Assembly (NCBI RefSeq): GCF_000379765.1
Contig: NZ_KB903437.1
Span: 1-64,000 of the forward strand
DNA: 64,000 nucleotides
DNA from: Flexithrix dorotheae DSM 6795
Lineage (GTDB): Bacteria > Bacteroidota > Bacteroidia > Cytophagales > Flammeovirgaceae
Direction of reading: 5' to 3'
This document shows positions 53,921 to 63,258 of the stretch, piece after piece. Under the pieces are notes generated by a model, which saw only the letters and a program-made list of their open reading frames with translations, searched no databases and was not told the origin of the DNA. A program made the position numbers and the translations under genes. Position 1 is the first letter of the stretch. Each line of letters starts with the position of its first letter.

Positions 53921-56900
53921 TCAGGATTTCCAGCTGTATTGAATTATACTACCTTTTTCCTGATCGTTATTTACATGAATAGCAACGTCAATTTCCTGTT
54001 GTAATTCTTCCACATGGGAAATAACCCCAACTATCCTATTTTCTTTCTTCAATTCCCGAAGTGTTTCGAAAACAATATTTAGTGAGGTTTTATCCAAAGT
54101 ACCAAAACCTTCATCAAGGAAGAAGAAACTTTCCTCGGATTGATTCAGAGATTTCACATTTTCGGCCAAAGCCAGAGCCAGACAAAGGGCTGCCTGAAAA
54201 GTCTGCCCCCCGGACAATGTTTTCAACAACCGGGTTCTTCCATTATTCAGAAAATCCCTCACAATAAAATCATACTTTTCATTCAGCTCCAGACTAAGAG
54301 TGTTCTTGGTAAGTCTCATAAATCGCTGATTGGCATTTTCTACCAGGTTTTGCAGATAAATTGAAGATACATACTCCACAAAACCTTTGCTTCTAAACAA
54401 ATCTGAAAGAGTTTTAAGATTTTCAGCCCTTAATTTCAACCGGGTTTCTTCCTGCTGTAATTTTTCCTTTTCGGCTATTTTTACCCGGGCATTGTCCATC
54501 TCTTTTTTAATCACCGCCAGATTTTGTTCAAGCGCAAGCTTTTTTGCATCAAGTTCCCTCAATTCTCTTTCTCCTTTTTCAAATTCCTCCTCATTAAATT
54601 CCTGATCCCCAATTTTTTCCTTTACAGATTTTAGTTTCAGCCGAACTTCCTGAACCAAACTTTTAAACTCCTCAATTCTTTTCCTTTCCAGCTCAACATC
54701 AAGCTGAGATTGAAGTAGCTGGTGGATTTCATCCAATCCCTCAAACTCTGATTCAGCAATAGTTTTTTCCAGTAATTCTTCCAGAGATTTTAATTGACCT
54801 CTCAGTTCTTTCAGGTTTTCCTGCTCAGCATACAATTGGCCAGTTTTGGCCGATTCAGCTTTTTCCAACTGACTTACCAGCGCATTGGTTTTTTCATAAG
54901 TACTTTCAATTCTCTCAATCAACTGTTCTCCATTTTCCCTGCTTTTCGCCAGCTTTTCAATTGGATAAGCCTGATATTTTTCAAACTCAAGAATTTTTAG
55001 GCTTGCCAAATCCTTCTTTATTGAGGCTTCCAGTACACTTTTTTCTTTTTCCTGATGATTAAATCCATGTTGTAAGGTTTCAATTTCCTTTTGTAAATGT
55101 TTAACCAATTTTTCCGTATCCTCTAACTTGCTTTCTACCTCTTCAATTGATTTTTGCAAAGCATTGTGTGCTTTGATTTGATTTTGAATCTTTTCGAAAT
55201 CACTTTTTTCCACCCCGGAGAAGTCAAACTTTTCCTCATGCTTGTCTAAATCCAATTGAGCTGTATTTAGCGATTCTTTTCTTTCTTCTCTCAATTGATG
55301 GTTAAGGGAAAATTCATTTGATAATTGGACAATAGCTCGTTCTGTTTCATCTATTTCTTTAATTTTTAAGGCAAAACTATCCGCATTTTCCTTTGGTCTA
55401 TTTTCAGCATTTTCCTCATGAATATTCAACGGATGTGTTGTAGCACCACAAACCGGACAAGGCTTTCCAGCCTCTAAATCATTTCTGGCCTCCAGAAATT
55501 TTTGAGAAATCTCGAAATCAATTTGCTGTTGAGTAATGTCATTTTTCCTCTTCTTTAATTCGCCCAAAATCTCCTCAAATGGCTTATCAACAAAATCTTT
55601 CATTTGGGCTTTTTCCAAAATTGTTTCCTTTTTCCCTTTAATCTTTTCCAGTTTTTGCCCGCTCTCCGCAAGCAGTTGTTTATTTTTTGCCACCAGATCA
55701 GAAAGGTTTACATTTGTTAAAAACCAGTTTTCAGCATCTTTCAATTGGGAAATATCTCCTGATTTTGTTCTTAATGACTTCCTTTTTTCCTGGTCCTCCT
55801 CCTGAATTTTTTCCTGGTTTGCTAATTCCTTTTTTTGTCCCTCAAGTTTTTGGCCCACAGCCTGAAGTTTTTCTTCAACCTTTCCCAGTTTTTCCTTTTC
55901 TTCCTTCAGGTTTATGATAATCCCCAGGTCTTCAAACTTTGCTTTTATTTTATCCTTTTCATCAAAATCTTTTTTGGCCTGCTCAAAATTGCTTTTGGCA
56001 TTTTCCAAGTCTTTGCCAATCCTATTTTTCTCAGAAGCAATGGAAAGAATTGTAGAATCTTTGCGCTCAATATCATTTCTGGTTTTCTTAATATTTTCCA
56101 GCTTATCACGAAAAAGTCTTTCTGCCTTATCGAGTTGAGAAAGATGAACTTCCAGAGCATTTACTTTTTCCTGTTGTGCAGCTAATTTTTCGAATTGTTG
56201 TTCATTTTCCCTTTTCTCCAGAAATAAATCTTGTAAAGCTTTCTGGGCATTTACCAAAGCTTGTTTCTCTTTAAGTGCTTTTTCCAGCTCAGACTTTTCA
56301 CTTTCCAGAACCTTCAAGTGTTCTGTTTTCTCCTTCAAAAGCTCTTGTGTATATTCCTCATAGCTTTCAAGTCGGGAAGAAGTCGCTATCAGATTTTCTT
56401 TATTTTGGGTAAATAAACCTCTGGTTTTATCTGAAAGATCGAATTTATCGAGCTGGAAAAGTTCCTGAAGCATTTTGGTACGATCTGTTGCACCCAATTC
56501 AATAAACTCTTTGAACTTCCCTTGTGGAATGATGATCGTCTGTTTGAAATTTTTGGCACTCATTCCAATTATTTCCTGTGCATCCCATTTTTCCAAAGGC
56601 AGCCAATTTTCGCCATCCTTTTTCAAAACCCGCCTCACCGGGGGTTTAACATCATTAAAATTTTTGGAATTTCGTTTTGTTTCATAGACGAACCTGTAAA
56701 TCTCCCTACCATTTTTCCCGGCAAAACACTCAAAGTCAATCAACAACCTGTCAGATTGCAGGTTCATCATATTGTAATTCCTGTCATCACCACGAGAGTT
56801 TAGCCTGTCTGTCTCACCATATATGGCAAACATCATCGCCTCCAAAATGGATGATTTTCCACTTCCCACCTGCCCAAAGATTCCAAATAAATTATTGGAA

Positions 56901-56977
56901 ATTAACTGGGTAAAATCTATCGTTTGTTTGCCTTTATAGGAATAAAGTCCTTCCAGGGTAAGACTAATCGGAATCAT
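53921..56977 (-). CDS. sbcC: Exonuclease subunit SbcC
   Basis: The 1018-residue ATPase of the SbcCD (Mre11-Rad50) complex processes DNA ends and hairpins. Walker A GQVGSGKS is at 35-42. A long antiparallel coiled coil is interrupted by the zinc hook Cys507-Pro-Val-Cys510. The ABC signature LSGGQTFQAAL and Walker B FFFLDEGFG lie in the last 130 residues. Its partner sbcD is upstream on the same strand, separated by 378 bp instead of the usual tight overlap. Confidence 0.96.
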   Translation of the reverse strand: MIPISLTLEGLYSYKGKQTIDFTQLISNNLFGIFGQVGSGKSSILEAMMFAIYGETDRLNSRGDDRNYNMMNLQSDRLLIDFECFAGKNGREIYRFVYETKRNSKNFNDVKPPVRRVLKKDGENWLPLEKWDAQEIIGMSAKNFKQTIIIPQGKFKEFIELGATDRTKMLQELFQLDKFDLSDKTRGLFTQNKENLIATSSRLESYEEYTQELLKEKTEHLKVLESEKSELEKALKEKQALVNAQKALQDLFLEKRENEQQFEKLAAQQEKVNALEVHLSQLDKAERLFRDKLENIKKTRNDIERKDSTILSIASEKNRIGKDLENAKSNFEQAKKDFDEKDKIKAKFEDLGIIINLKEEKEKLGKVEEKLQAVGQKLEGQKKELANQEKIQEEDQEKRKSLRTKSGDISQLKDAENWFLTNVNLSDLVAKNKQLLAESGQKLEKIKGKKETILEKAQMKDFVDKPFEEILGELKKRKNDITQQQIDFEISQKFLEARNDLEAGKPCPVCGATTHPLNIHEENAENRPKENADSFALKIKEIDETERAIVQLSNEFSLNHQLREERKESLNTAQLDLDKHEEKFDFSGVEKSDFEKIQNQIKAHNALQKSIEEVESKLEDTEKLVKHLQKEIETLQHGFNHQEKEKSVLEASIKKDLASLKILEFEKYQAYPIEKLAKSRENGEQLIERIESTYEKTNALVSQLEKAESAKTGQLYAEQENLKELRGQLKSLEELLEKTIAESEFEGLDEIHQLLQSQLDVELERKRIEEFKSLVQEVRLKLKSVKEKIGDQEFNEEEFEKGERELRELDAKKLALEQNLAVIKKEMDNARVKIAEKEKLQQEETRLKLRAENLKTLSDLFRSKGFVEYVSSIYLQNLVENANQRFMRLTKNTLSLELNEKYDFIVRDFLNNGRTRLLKTLSGGQTFQAALCLALALAENVKSLNQSEESFFFLDEGFGTLDKTSLNIVFETLRELKKENRIVGVISHVEELQQEIDVAIHVNNDQEKGSIIQYSWKS

Positions 56978-57355
56978 TTATGATAAATTTCTATAATTTG
57001 GTAATTAACTGATTTTTCTATATTTCAAAATTCTTTCTTATTCAAATAACCATTGGTCATTTTCTTAAAAAAAGTCTTAATGGTATTCAAATGCTTTCAA
57101 ACTCCATGTGGAAAAAAGTGATAGATACTGAATACTTCTTTCTAGTCCTTAGTGGGGTTCTCCTCCAGGTTTGTACCTCAACTTCCTCGGAAAACCTTTT
57201 TGAAGGTAAAGATTTTTTCACGGTCGGCCACTGCCGTTTTTTTTTATCGACTGGAAAAAAGACAAAATGTTTAATCCCCATTCACAATTAATAGTTAGAA
57301 TAATCAGATATGGTTGAAAGCATTGTTTTTGTATTATTATGAGTTACAAACCTCC
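56978..57355. other. Gap between sbcD and sbcC, no convincing gene
   Basis: The DNA is a little less AT-rich than other gaps. Two overlapping frames of 64-66 codons on opposite strands (57087-57291) exist but have no protein-like composition or motif. Nothing regulatory was identified apart from short imperfect palindromes (about 57222-57237, CGGTCGGCCACTGCCG). Confidence 0.45.
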
Positions 57356-58570
57356 TTACCCATTAATAATTTCATGAAACAAATTCATGATTTCCTCATT
57401 GGCTTCCTGTCCGTTTTTATGCTTAAAATAATCTTTAAAAAGCTGATCGATATTCTTACTTAAATCAATAACATTTTGCTCTCCCTGAATTTTATCCAGG
57501 TTTTTGATTTCGGGAATAATCGAAACGATGCCAGAATGTACATTATAAAGCTCTTTCTTAGTTTGAGCTGTAATAAAAGAATCACTCACCAGCGTAAGTT
57601 CCACAAAAGTATCCGGATTCCCTTTCAACCATTCAATGGCCAAATCTTTATCTTCAAATTTTTTCCTGAACAATTTTTTCCCCGACTCCAACTCCAGCTT
57701 ATTATACTTCACATCCTTGCCTGGTTCAGCCTCTATGATGACAACATACTTTTTCTGATTGGCTTCACTGAAACTATATTCCAGCAAACTTCCGCTATAT
57801 AAAGCAGGGCTTTTACCTTCCTGATTAACATGGTGAAGCCTGTGTAAATGTCCCAGGGCAGTATATTGAATTTCTTTGGGAATATCTTCGGAATAAATAG
57901 GCTGAGCCCCTCCAACGTGCAGAATATGCCTCTCATCTTCTGGCTCTTCAGGTTTTTCCCCACCTTTTTTCATCATAAAAAGATGTGCCATTAAAATATT
58001 TACCCCTTTATCATCACAGTATTTTTTGGCCAATTCCTTCCAATTGTTTTTCAATACCATCCGCAATTGTTCCTCCTGGTTTTCAATTCCAAGAAATTGT
58101 TTTAACCGACCTTCATTGGCGTAAGGTGTCAATAAAATTCTGAGTGGAACATTAGCATTTGGCAATTGAAGTTCCACAAAACCCTGAGCAGACCTGGTGA
58201 TAGACAAACCACTTTCCAGAGCCATTGGAGAAACTTCGGTGGAAGGATATCCCACTAAAATAATCCCACATGCTTTGGCCAGCGGATCAGGGGCTTCGAT
58301 ACGATCGGGAGAATCGTGGTTTCCGGAAATGGCAATTACAGCTCTTTTCCCATTATTGGAAAGTTTATGAACAGACTTATAAAATAATTCAATCGCCTCA
58401 TTCGGTGGGTTAAACTGATCGTACAAATCTCCTGCAATAATTATTGCATCAACTTCTTCCCTTTCAGCAATTTCAATAATTTCTTCCAAGACCTGTTTTT
58501 GCTCTTCCAGCCTTGGCAAATCATTTAATCTTTTCCCCAAATGCCAGTCCCCTGTATGTAAAAGTTTCAT
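57356..58570 (-). CDS. sbcD: Exonuclease subunit SbcD
   Basis: A 404-residue metallophosphatase-fold nuclease, partner of SbcC. Metal-binding motifs: LLHTGDWHLGKRL (Asp8 and His10), AGDLYDQFNPP, GNHDSPDRI, and the later GHLHRLHH. The start is the ATG at 58570 (MKLLHTGDWH), which the family uses; an in-frame ATG at 58585 would add five residues. Forms one leftward unit with sbcC. Confidence 0.95.
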   Translation of the reverse strand: MKLLHTGDWHLGKRLNDLPRLEEQKQVLEEIIEIAEREEVDAIIIAGDLYDQFNPPNEAIELFYKSVHKLSNNGKRAVIAISGNHDSPDRIEAPDPLAKACGIILVGYPSTEVSPMALESGLSITRSAQGFVELQLPNANVPLRILLTPYANEGRLKQFLGIENQEEQLRMVLKNNWKELAKKYCDDKGVNILMAHLFMMKKGGEKPEEPEDERHILHVGGAQPIYSEDIPKEIQYTALGHLHRLHHVNQEGKSPALYSGSLLEYSFSEANQKKYVVIIEAEPGKDVKYNKLELESGKKLFRKKFEDKDLAIEWLKGNPDTFVELTLVSDSFITAQTKKELYNVHSGIVSIIPEIKNLDKIQGEQNVIDLSKNIDQLFKDYFKHKNGQEANEEIMNLFHEIING

Positions 58571-58862
58571 CTTCCTTGAGTACAAAAGGCTTCCCTTATT
58601 TTAAAACCTTTTGGGTAATACTTTTTAGCTTAAAAGTACCAAAATAGATTTTTATAAATCCTAAAACAAGACTTAGAGACTAAACAACAATAAAAGGAAT
58701 ATTTTAAAGGGTGAGATTAACAGAATAGCCTTCAAAAATTGTGTAAATATTAATAGAAACATGTTTAAATAAATAGAAACAAAATAGCTTTCCACCACAC
58801 CACTATTTAATATTGAGATGAAAGTAGGCTCTCTAAAAGGGGACTTCTTACTAAATCTAAAT
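58571..58862. other. AT-rich intergenic DNA upstream of sbcD
   Basis: About 290 bp, no ORF. A TTG (58667-58669 on the minus strand) 19 nt from CTATTTTG (58640-58647) is a weak promoter candidate for sbcD, with a -7 off the consensus. Confidence 0.3.
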
Positions 58863-59130
58863 TTTTCCTTCAGATGTCTACCTTATCTGGTTTTTTAGAG
58901 AAAGCTAAAAACCTCCCCTTTATTTACCCCTCAATTGAGGAGGCTAGGGACATAGCCGTCAGGTTAAAATCTTCCTCCTCGTTACGCTCCGCTAAGCAAG
59001 GTTCGAGAATGGCGGTTGTATCGCCAGTAAGCCAAAATAGCGTTTTAAACGCTTGGCTCGGCCATCCTCCTTGCAAACGAGGATGGTAAATTTGGTTAAC
59101 CTGACGGCTGTAGGACCAGGTGAAGGAAAA
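58863..59130. repeat. Nested inverted-repeat element (MITE-like or structured repeat)
   Basis: Outer arms TTTTCCTTCA (58863-58872) and TGAAGGAAAA (59121-59130) are complementary. Inside, a perfect 14-bp inverted repeat AGCCGTCAGGTTAA (58954-58967) / TTAACCTGACGGCT (59096-59109) encloses further hairpins: GGCG/CGCC at about 59011-59025, AGCCAA-GCGTTT/AAACGC-TTGGCT at about 59030-59057, and CCATCCTC/GAGGATGG at about 59063-59086. The core is markedly more GC-rich than its surroundings. There is no ORF of a transposase. It may be a miniature mobile element, a REP-like repeat or a structured RNA; whether it is repeated elsewhere cannot be told from this window. Confidence 0.6.
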
Positions 59131-59173
59131 GAAGCTGTCTATTTTTTTTATCACCTTTAATTCAATATCTATA

Positions 59174-61597
59174 TTACTCATTCCGCAAAGCATCCACAGG
59201 ATTACTGATTGCAGCTTTTACAGTTTGAATACTTACCGTGATCAGAGCTATTAGTAAGATCAATCCAAGTGGAAGCAGAAATACCCACCAGCCCAAATTA
59301 ATTTTATTGGCAAATCCCTCCAACCAGTTATTCATAGTAAACCAGGCCAAAGGAAGCGCCACAACACTTGCTACTATAATTAACCTCACGAATTCCTTTG
59401 AAAGTAAATTGATAATGCTAATTATGGAAGCTCCCAAAACTTTCCTCACTCCTATTTCTTTGGTACGCTGTACCACCATAAAAGAAGATAAACCAAAAAG
59501 CCCTAAACAGGCCACAAAAATGGCGAACCCTGCAAAAATTCCGAATATTTTTCCAAACTGCATGTCTGCTTTGTATTGTTTTTCAAAATGTTCATCAAGA
59601 AAGAAATATTCAAATGGATTTCCAGGGAAAAAGTCCCGGTAGGTCGCTTCTATAGTCCCTAAAGTTTCTCCAACCTGTTCAGGATTTAATTTCAGAGAAT
59701 AATAATTTCTACTTGAGGGAATTAACCGGAAGATTAAAGGATCGAAATTGCTTTTTAACGACTCATGATGGTAGTCCTTTATTACCCCAATAATTTTAAA
59801 GGTATCTCCCCAAAAGTATATTTTTTCATTTAAAGCCTCTTCCGGTTTTTGAAAGCCCAATAATCTAATAGCAGATTCATTGAACAACACGGTCTCCTCA
59901 TCAGTTTTGAAATCTCTTGAAAAATTCCTTCCTGAAATCACAGACAACTGAAAAGCATCTACAAAATTATAATCGATTCCCACTACCCTGTATTGATTGC
60001 TATTGGTCGGTTCATCACTTATTTTCCGGATTCCTCCGGCATTCCATCCCGGTTTACTTCCAGGTACTGCAGTAGAAACAGAAATATTTTCAATTTTCGG
60101 AAACCTCAACATTTCTGTTTTGAAACTTTCCACTCTATCGGAATAAGTTGAATCTCTGACTTCAGGTGCTTTTATCACTACAGTCTGGTCGATATCCACT
60201 CCCAAATCCTGGTTTTGCATATAATCCACCTGCTTCATTACAGTTAGTGTTCCGGCAATTAAAAATACAGAAGCTGCAAACTGGATAATTACCAACACTT
60301 TTCTGAGAAATACACCTTTAGCTGAAGTACTCATTTTCCCTTTTAGAGTGGTTACAGGCTGAAAAGACGAAAGAACAAATGCCGGATATATCCCAGCCAG
60401 AAAAGATCCAATTATAAAAAGTCCACTAAGCACCAGCCAGAATTCTACATTAGAAAAAAGAGATAGTGGAATATTTTTTCCTATTAGATTACTGAAAAAG
60501 GGTGTAACCATGACCAAAAGAACTAGTGCCAACATTATGGCAATGGCATTAATTATAGAAGATTCCAGTAAAAATTGTCTGATGAGTTGTGGTCTTTGAG
60601 AACCCATCACTTTCCGGATGCCAACCTCTTTTGCCCTATCAATGGATCTAGCAGTAGAAAGGTTAATATAATTCACCCATGCAATGAGGATAATGGTAAA
60701 GGCTATAATTAATAAGAAATAAACAGTATTTCCATCTCCATTCACTTCAGCTTCCATCATATAATCAGAATATAGATGAATATCCTGTACTGGTTGCAAA
60801 TTAAACTTTACCCAGGAATCATATTCTCTCAGGCTTTCACCAATAGTTTTTTCAATATAATCGGGAATTTTGGCTTCAAACTGTTTGTAGTCAGTTCCTG
60901 GAGCTAAAAGAATGTAGTTGTAAAATCCATCCCAAAACCAGGCAGTTCTCGTATCCTCTCCTTGCCAGTCTACATAAGTTTCAAATGAAAAAAGGATATC
61001 AAACTTTAAATGGGTATTTTCCGGATAGTCCTCTACCACTCCTACAACTTCAAAATCGTTTCTATCATTCAGGCTTAGGGTTTTTCCAATCGGGTCTTCA
61101 TCCTGAAAATATTTTCTGGCTGTTTTTTCATTAATAACAGCTTTATATGGCTCTTTTAATAATAGAGAATCTACTCCACCTTTAATGACTTTATATTTGA
61201 ACATGGGAAGAAATGAGGAATTTGCCATAAACATTCGCTCTTCTCTGAATTGTATTTTTTCCCCATTAGGTTTTTTATGTATGATTACTCCACCTATTGA
61301 TGTCAGTCTGGCAAAAGCTTCCACCTCTGGAAAGTTTTCTGATAAAGCCTGTCCTACAGCCGAACAACCAGCAGCCCACTGAGTAGATAATTCTCCTTTA
61401 TTAAACCGATCTTGTTGAATTCGGTAAAGGCTGGATCTATTCTCCAGGAAATTATCGTAGCTCAATTCGAAAGAAACATATTGGATAATTAAAAGACTGG
61501 CTGCAATGCCGATGGCTAATCCCAGAATATTGATGAATGAAAATATCTTATTCTTTAAAAGATTTCTGAGGGCAATGTTGAGGAAGTTTTTAAACAT
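59174..61597 (-). CDS. MacB/FtsX-type ABC transporter permease
   Basis: An 807-residue permease with the two FtsX-type modules: N-terminal ALRNLLKNKIFSFINILGLAIG then a MacB-like periplasmic domain (about 45-285), three helices (about 290-430), a second periplasmic domain (about 460-660) and three C-terminal helices (about 690-800). The EVGIRKVMGS and EIGVRKVLGA repeats before the helices are diagnostic. Such proteins couple an ATPase to periplasmic transport or signalling; the ATP-binding partner is not adjacent. Several paralogues are usual in Cytophagales. Confidence 0.92.
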   Translation of the reverse strand: MFKNFLNIALRNLLKNKIFSFINILGLAIGIAASLLIIQYVSFELSYDNFLENRSSLYRIQQDRFNKGELSTQWAAGCSAVGQALSENFPEVEAFARLTSIGGVIIHKKPNGEKIQFREERMFMANSSFLPMFKYKVIKGGVDSLLLKEPYKAVINEKTARKYFQDEDPIGKTLSLNDRNDFEVVGVVEDYPENTHLKFDILFSFETYVDWQGEDTRTAWFWDGFYNYILLAPGTDYKQFEAKIPDYIEKTIGESLREYDSWVKFNLQPVQDIHLYSDYMMEAEVNGDGNTVYFLLIIAFTIILIAWVNYINLSTARSIDRAKEVGIRKVMGSQRPQLIRQFLLESSIINAIAIMLALVLLVMVTPFFSNLIGKNIPLSLFSNVEFWLVLSGLFIIGSFLAGIYPAFVLSSFQPVTTLKGKMSTSAKGVFLRKVLVIIQFAASVFLIAGTLTVMKQVDYMQNQDLGVDIDQTVVIKAPEVRDSTYSDRVESFKTEMLRFPKIENISVSTAVPGSKPGWNAGGIRKISDEPTNSNQYRVVGIDYNFVDAFQLSVISGRNFSRDFKTDEETVLFNESAIRLLGFQKPEEALNEKIYFWGDTFKIIGVIKDYHHESLKSNFDPLIFRLIPSSRNYYSLKLNPEQVGETLGTIEATYRDFFPGNPFEYFFLDEHFEKQYKADMQFGKIFGIFAGFAIFVACLGLFGLSSFMVVQRTKEIGVRKVLGASIISIINLLSKEFVRLIIVASVVALPLAWFTMNNWLEGFANKINLGWWVFLLPLGLILLIALITVSIQTVKAAISNPVDALRNE

Positions 61598-61762
61598 AAT
61601 TCAGGTGGATGGAGAATGATAGAAACAAAAAATGGTTACAGTGAAAATAAAGCTTTTCATTGTAACCATACCTGGAAAACTCTAAATAGTTACCAAAAAG
61701 GTTGTTTTTTTTTTTGTGCTAAAAAATTATCTCTCTCCGCAAAACCTTTAAAACTACTCTTC

Positions 61763-63127
61763 TTATTCTACCAGTTTATCGGCCTCATGTTTCTTCACTT
61801 TTAAGGATGTGCCTTCATCCGAAATTACAATGACCTCTTCTCCTTTTTCTATATAATCTCCTCTGGTAGAAGCATCATAAATTTTCCCGTCTATCATTAT
61901 TTTACCACTTGGACGAAGAACAGTATATGCCTTGCCGGTTAACCCTACTAATATCTGATCGGAATTAAAGCTTGAGGTATAGCCTTCATCCTTCTGCAAA
62001 GTTTCATTTAAAGCGATATGTTTTAAAAATGGACTGCTTTTTATTTGGGAGGCTCCTACAAACATTAAAACAATTGCCCCGACAGTTCCACCAAATGTAG
62101 CTAGTAATGCACTTTTCAAATCTCCTGTTGGTACATAATAAAAATCAAACCAGTCATTATCCACCATAACCAAGGCCAAAGAACCCACTGTAAGTATAAT
62201 TCCCGAAATACCTGCCACACCAAAACCTGGAATAACAAAAATTTCAGCCGCTATTAATAACACACCTACCCCAAATGCAATAATTTCCCAATTGGCCGCA
62301 AGTCCGTTAAGATAATATGGAGTGAAATAAAGTACTGCTGCCATAATAGAGGCTATAATAGGAAATCCCACTCCGGGAGTTTGTAATTCAAAGTATAACC
62401 CACCAATAATGATCAGAATTAATAAACTGCTAATGGCAGGGTTTAAAAAGAATGCGATTATTTCCTCTGTTCCACTTGGTTTGTATTTTATTATTTCAGC
62501 ATTTTCTATATTATTAATTTCCAAAACGTCCTCAACAGATTCTGCCATTCCTTCACAAAAACCATTTTTGATAGCTTCTGAAGCAGTAAAAGTAATTACC
62601 TGCCCGGCTTCTGATACGCCTTCTACCTCTAAATTTTCATCCACCATGGCTTCTGCAATTTTAGGATTTCTACCATTTGCTTCCGCAGTGGATCGCATGA
62701 TCGATCTAAAATAAGATTGATATTTATCTGGAGCTTTAGCACCATCTACCCCATTTACTACGGTTGCTGCTCCAATATTTGCTCCTTTTTCCATATAAAT
62801 ACTGTCGCAGGCAATGGAAATTAAGGCTCCTGCCGAGGCGGCATTTTTATTAATGAACACGTAAACTGGCTTTTCGTACTCCAGAATCATGGAACGAATA
62901 TCATCTGCGTCATTTACGGCCCCTCCATAAGTATCCATATCGATAATGATGTAATCCACATTCTGATTATCGGCTTCTTCCAAAGCCAATTGTACATGGC
63001 GATTCATCCTGGGATCAATCTCTGCCCTGATTTCAAATACTAAAACTTTTGGAGTATTTTGTCCAAGTAAATTAATAGGTATTTGAATAAGGCTAAATAG
63101 CAACAGTATTAATTTAAATTTATTCAT
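61763..63127 (-). CDS. NfeD-family membrane-bound serine protease
   Basis: A 454-residue protein (start at the ATG at 63127, MNKFKLILLLF, which gives the signal peptide; a longer frame starts at 63145). The N-terminal ClpP-like protease domain (about 25-220) has Ser98 in AASAG and Lys135 in APDKYQSYF, matching the Ser-Lys dyad of the archaeal 1510-N protease. Four or five membrane helices (about 230-375) and a C-terminal OB-like NfeD domain (about 390-454) follow. The family cleaves stomatin-like partners; no stomatin gene is adjacent here. Single gene. Confidence 0.88.
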   Translation of the reverse strand: MNKFKLILLLFSLIQIPINLLGQNTPKVLVFEIRAEIDPRMNRHVQLALEEADNQNVDYIIIDMDTYGGAVNDADDIRSMILEYEKPVYVFINKNAASAGALISIACDSIYMEKGANIGAATVVNGVDGAKAPDKYQSYFRSIMRSTAEANGRNPKIAEAMVDENLEVEGVSEAGQVITFTASEAIKNGFCEGMAESVEDVLEINNIENAEIIKYKPSGTEEIIAFFLNPAISSLLILIIIGGLYFELQTPGVGFPIIASIMAAVLYFTPYYLNGLAANWEIIAFGVGVLLIAAEIFVIPGFGVAGISGIILTVGSLALVMVDNDWFDFYYVPTGDLKSALLATFGGTVGAIVLMFVGASQIKSSPFLKHIALNETLQKDEGYTSSFNSDQILVGLTGKAYTVLRPSGKIMIDGKIYDASTRGDYIEKGEEVIVISDEGTSLKVKKHEADKLVE

Positions 63128-63258
63128 ATCGATAATATTTAGCACCTTTGAAGAATTTGGATTGTTAACCTATATAAGTATAAGTTTTAACCAAAAACTT
63201 ACAATTTTGGTTGTTTACAGTTCTATATACTAATATAAGCACAAAATTAACTAAAAAG

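Noticed and set aside
57087-57291. Two overlapping small ORFs on opposite strands in the sbcD-sbcC gap
   Set aside because: Neither has a signal, a domain or a normal amino-acid balance; the possible lipobox on the plus strand (LLQVC) does not fit the rule. Likely non-coding.
58954-59109. Possible tRNA or CRISPR repeat within the structured element
   Set aside because: The hairpins do not form a cloverleaf with conserved T-arm bases, and there are no regularly spaced direct repeats with spacers.
58874-59193. ORFs inside and beside the nested inverted-repeat element
   Set aside because: Open frames there follow from the palindromic sequence and resemble no protein; the minus-strand one overlaps the end of the permease gene in another frame.
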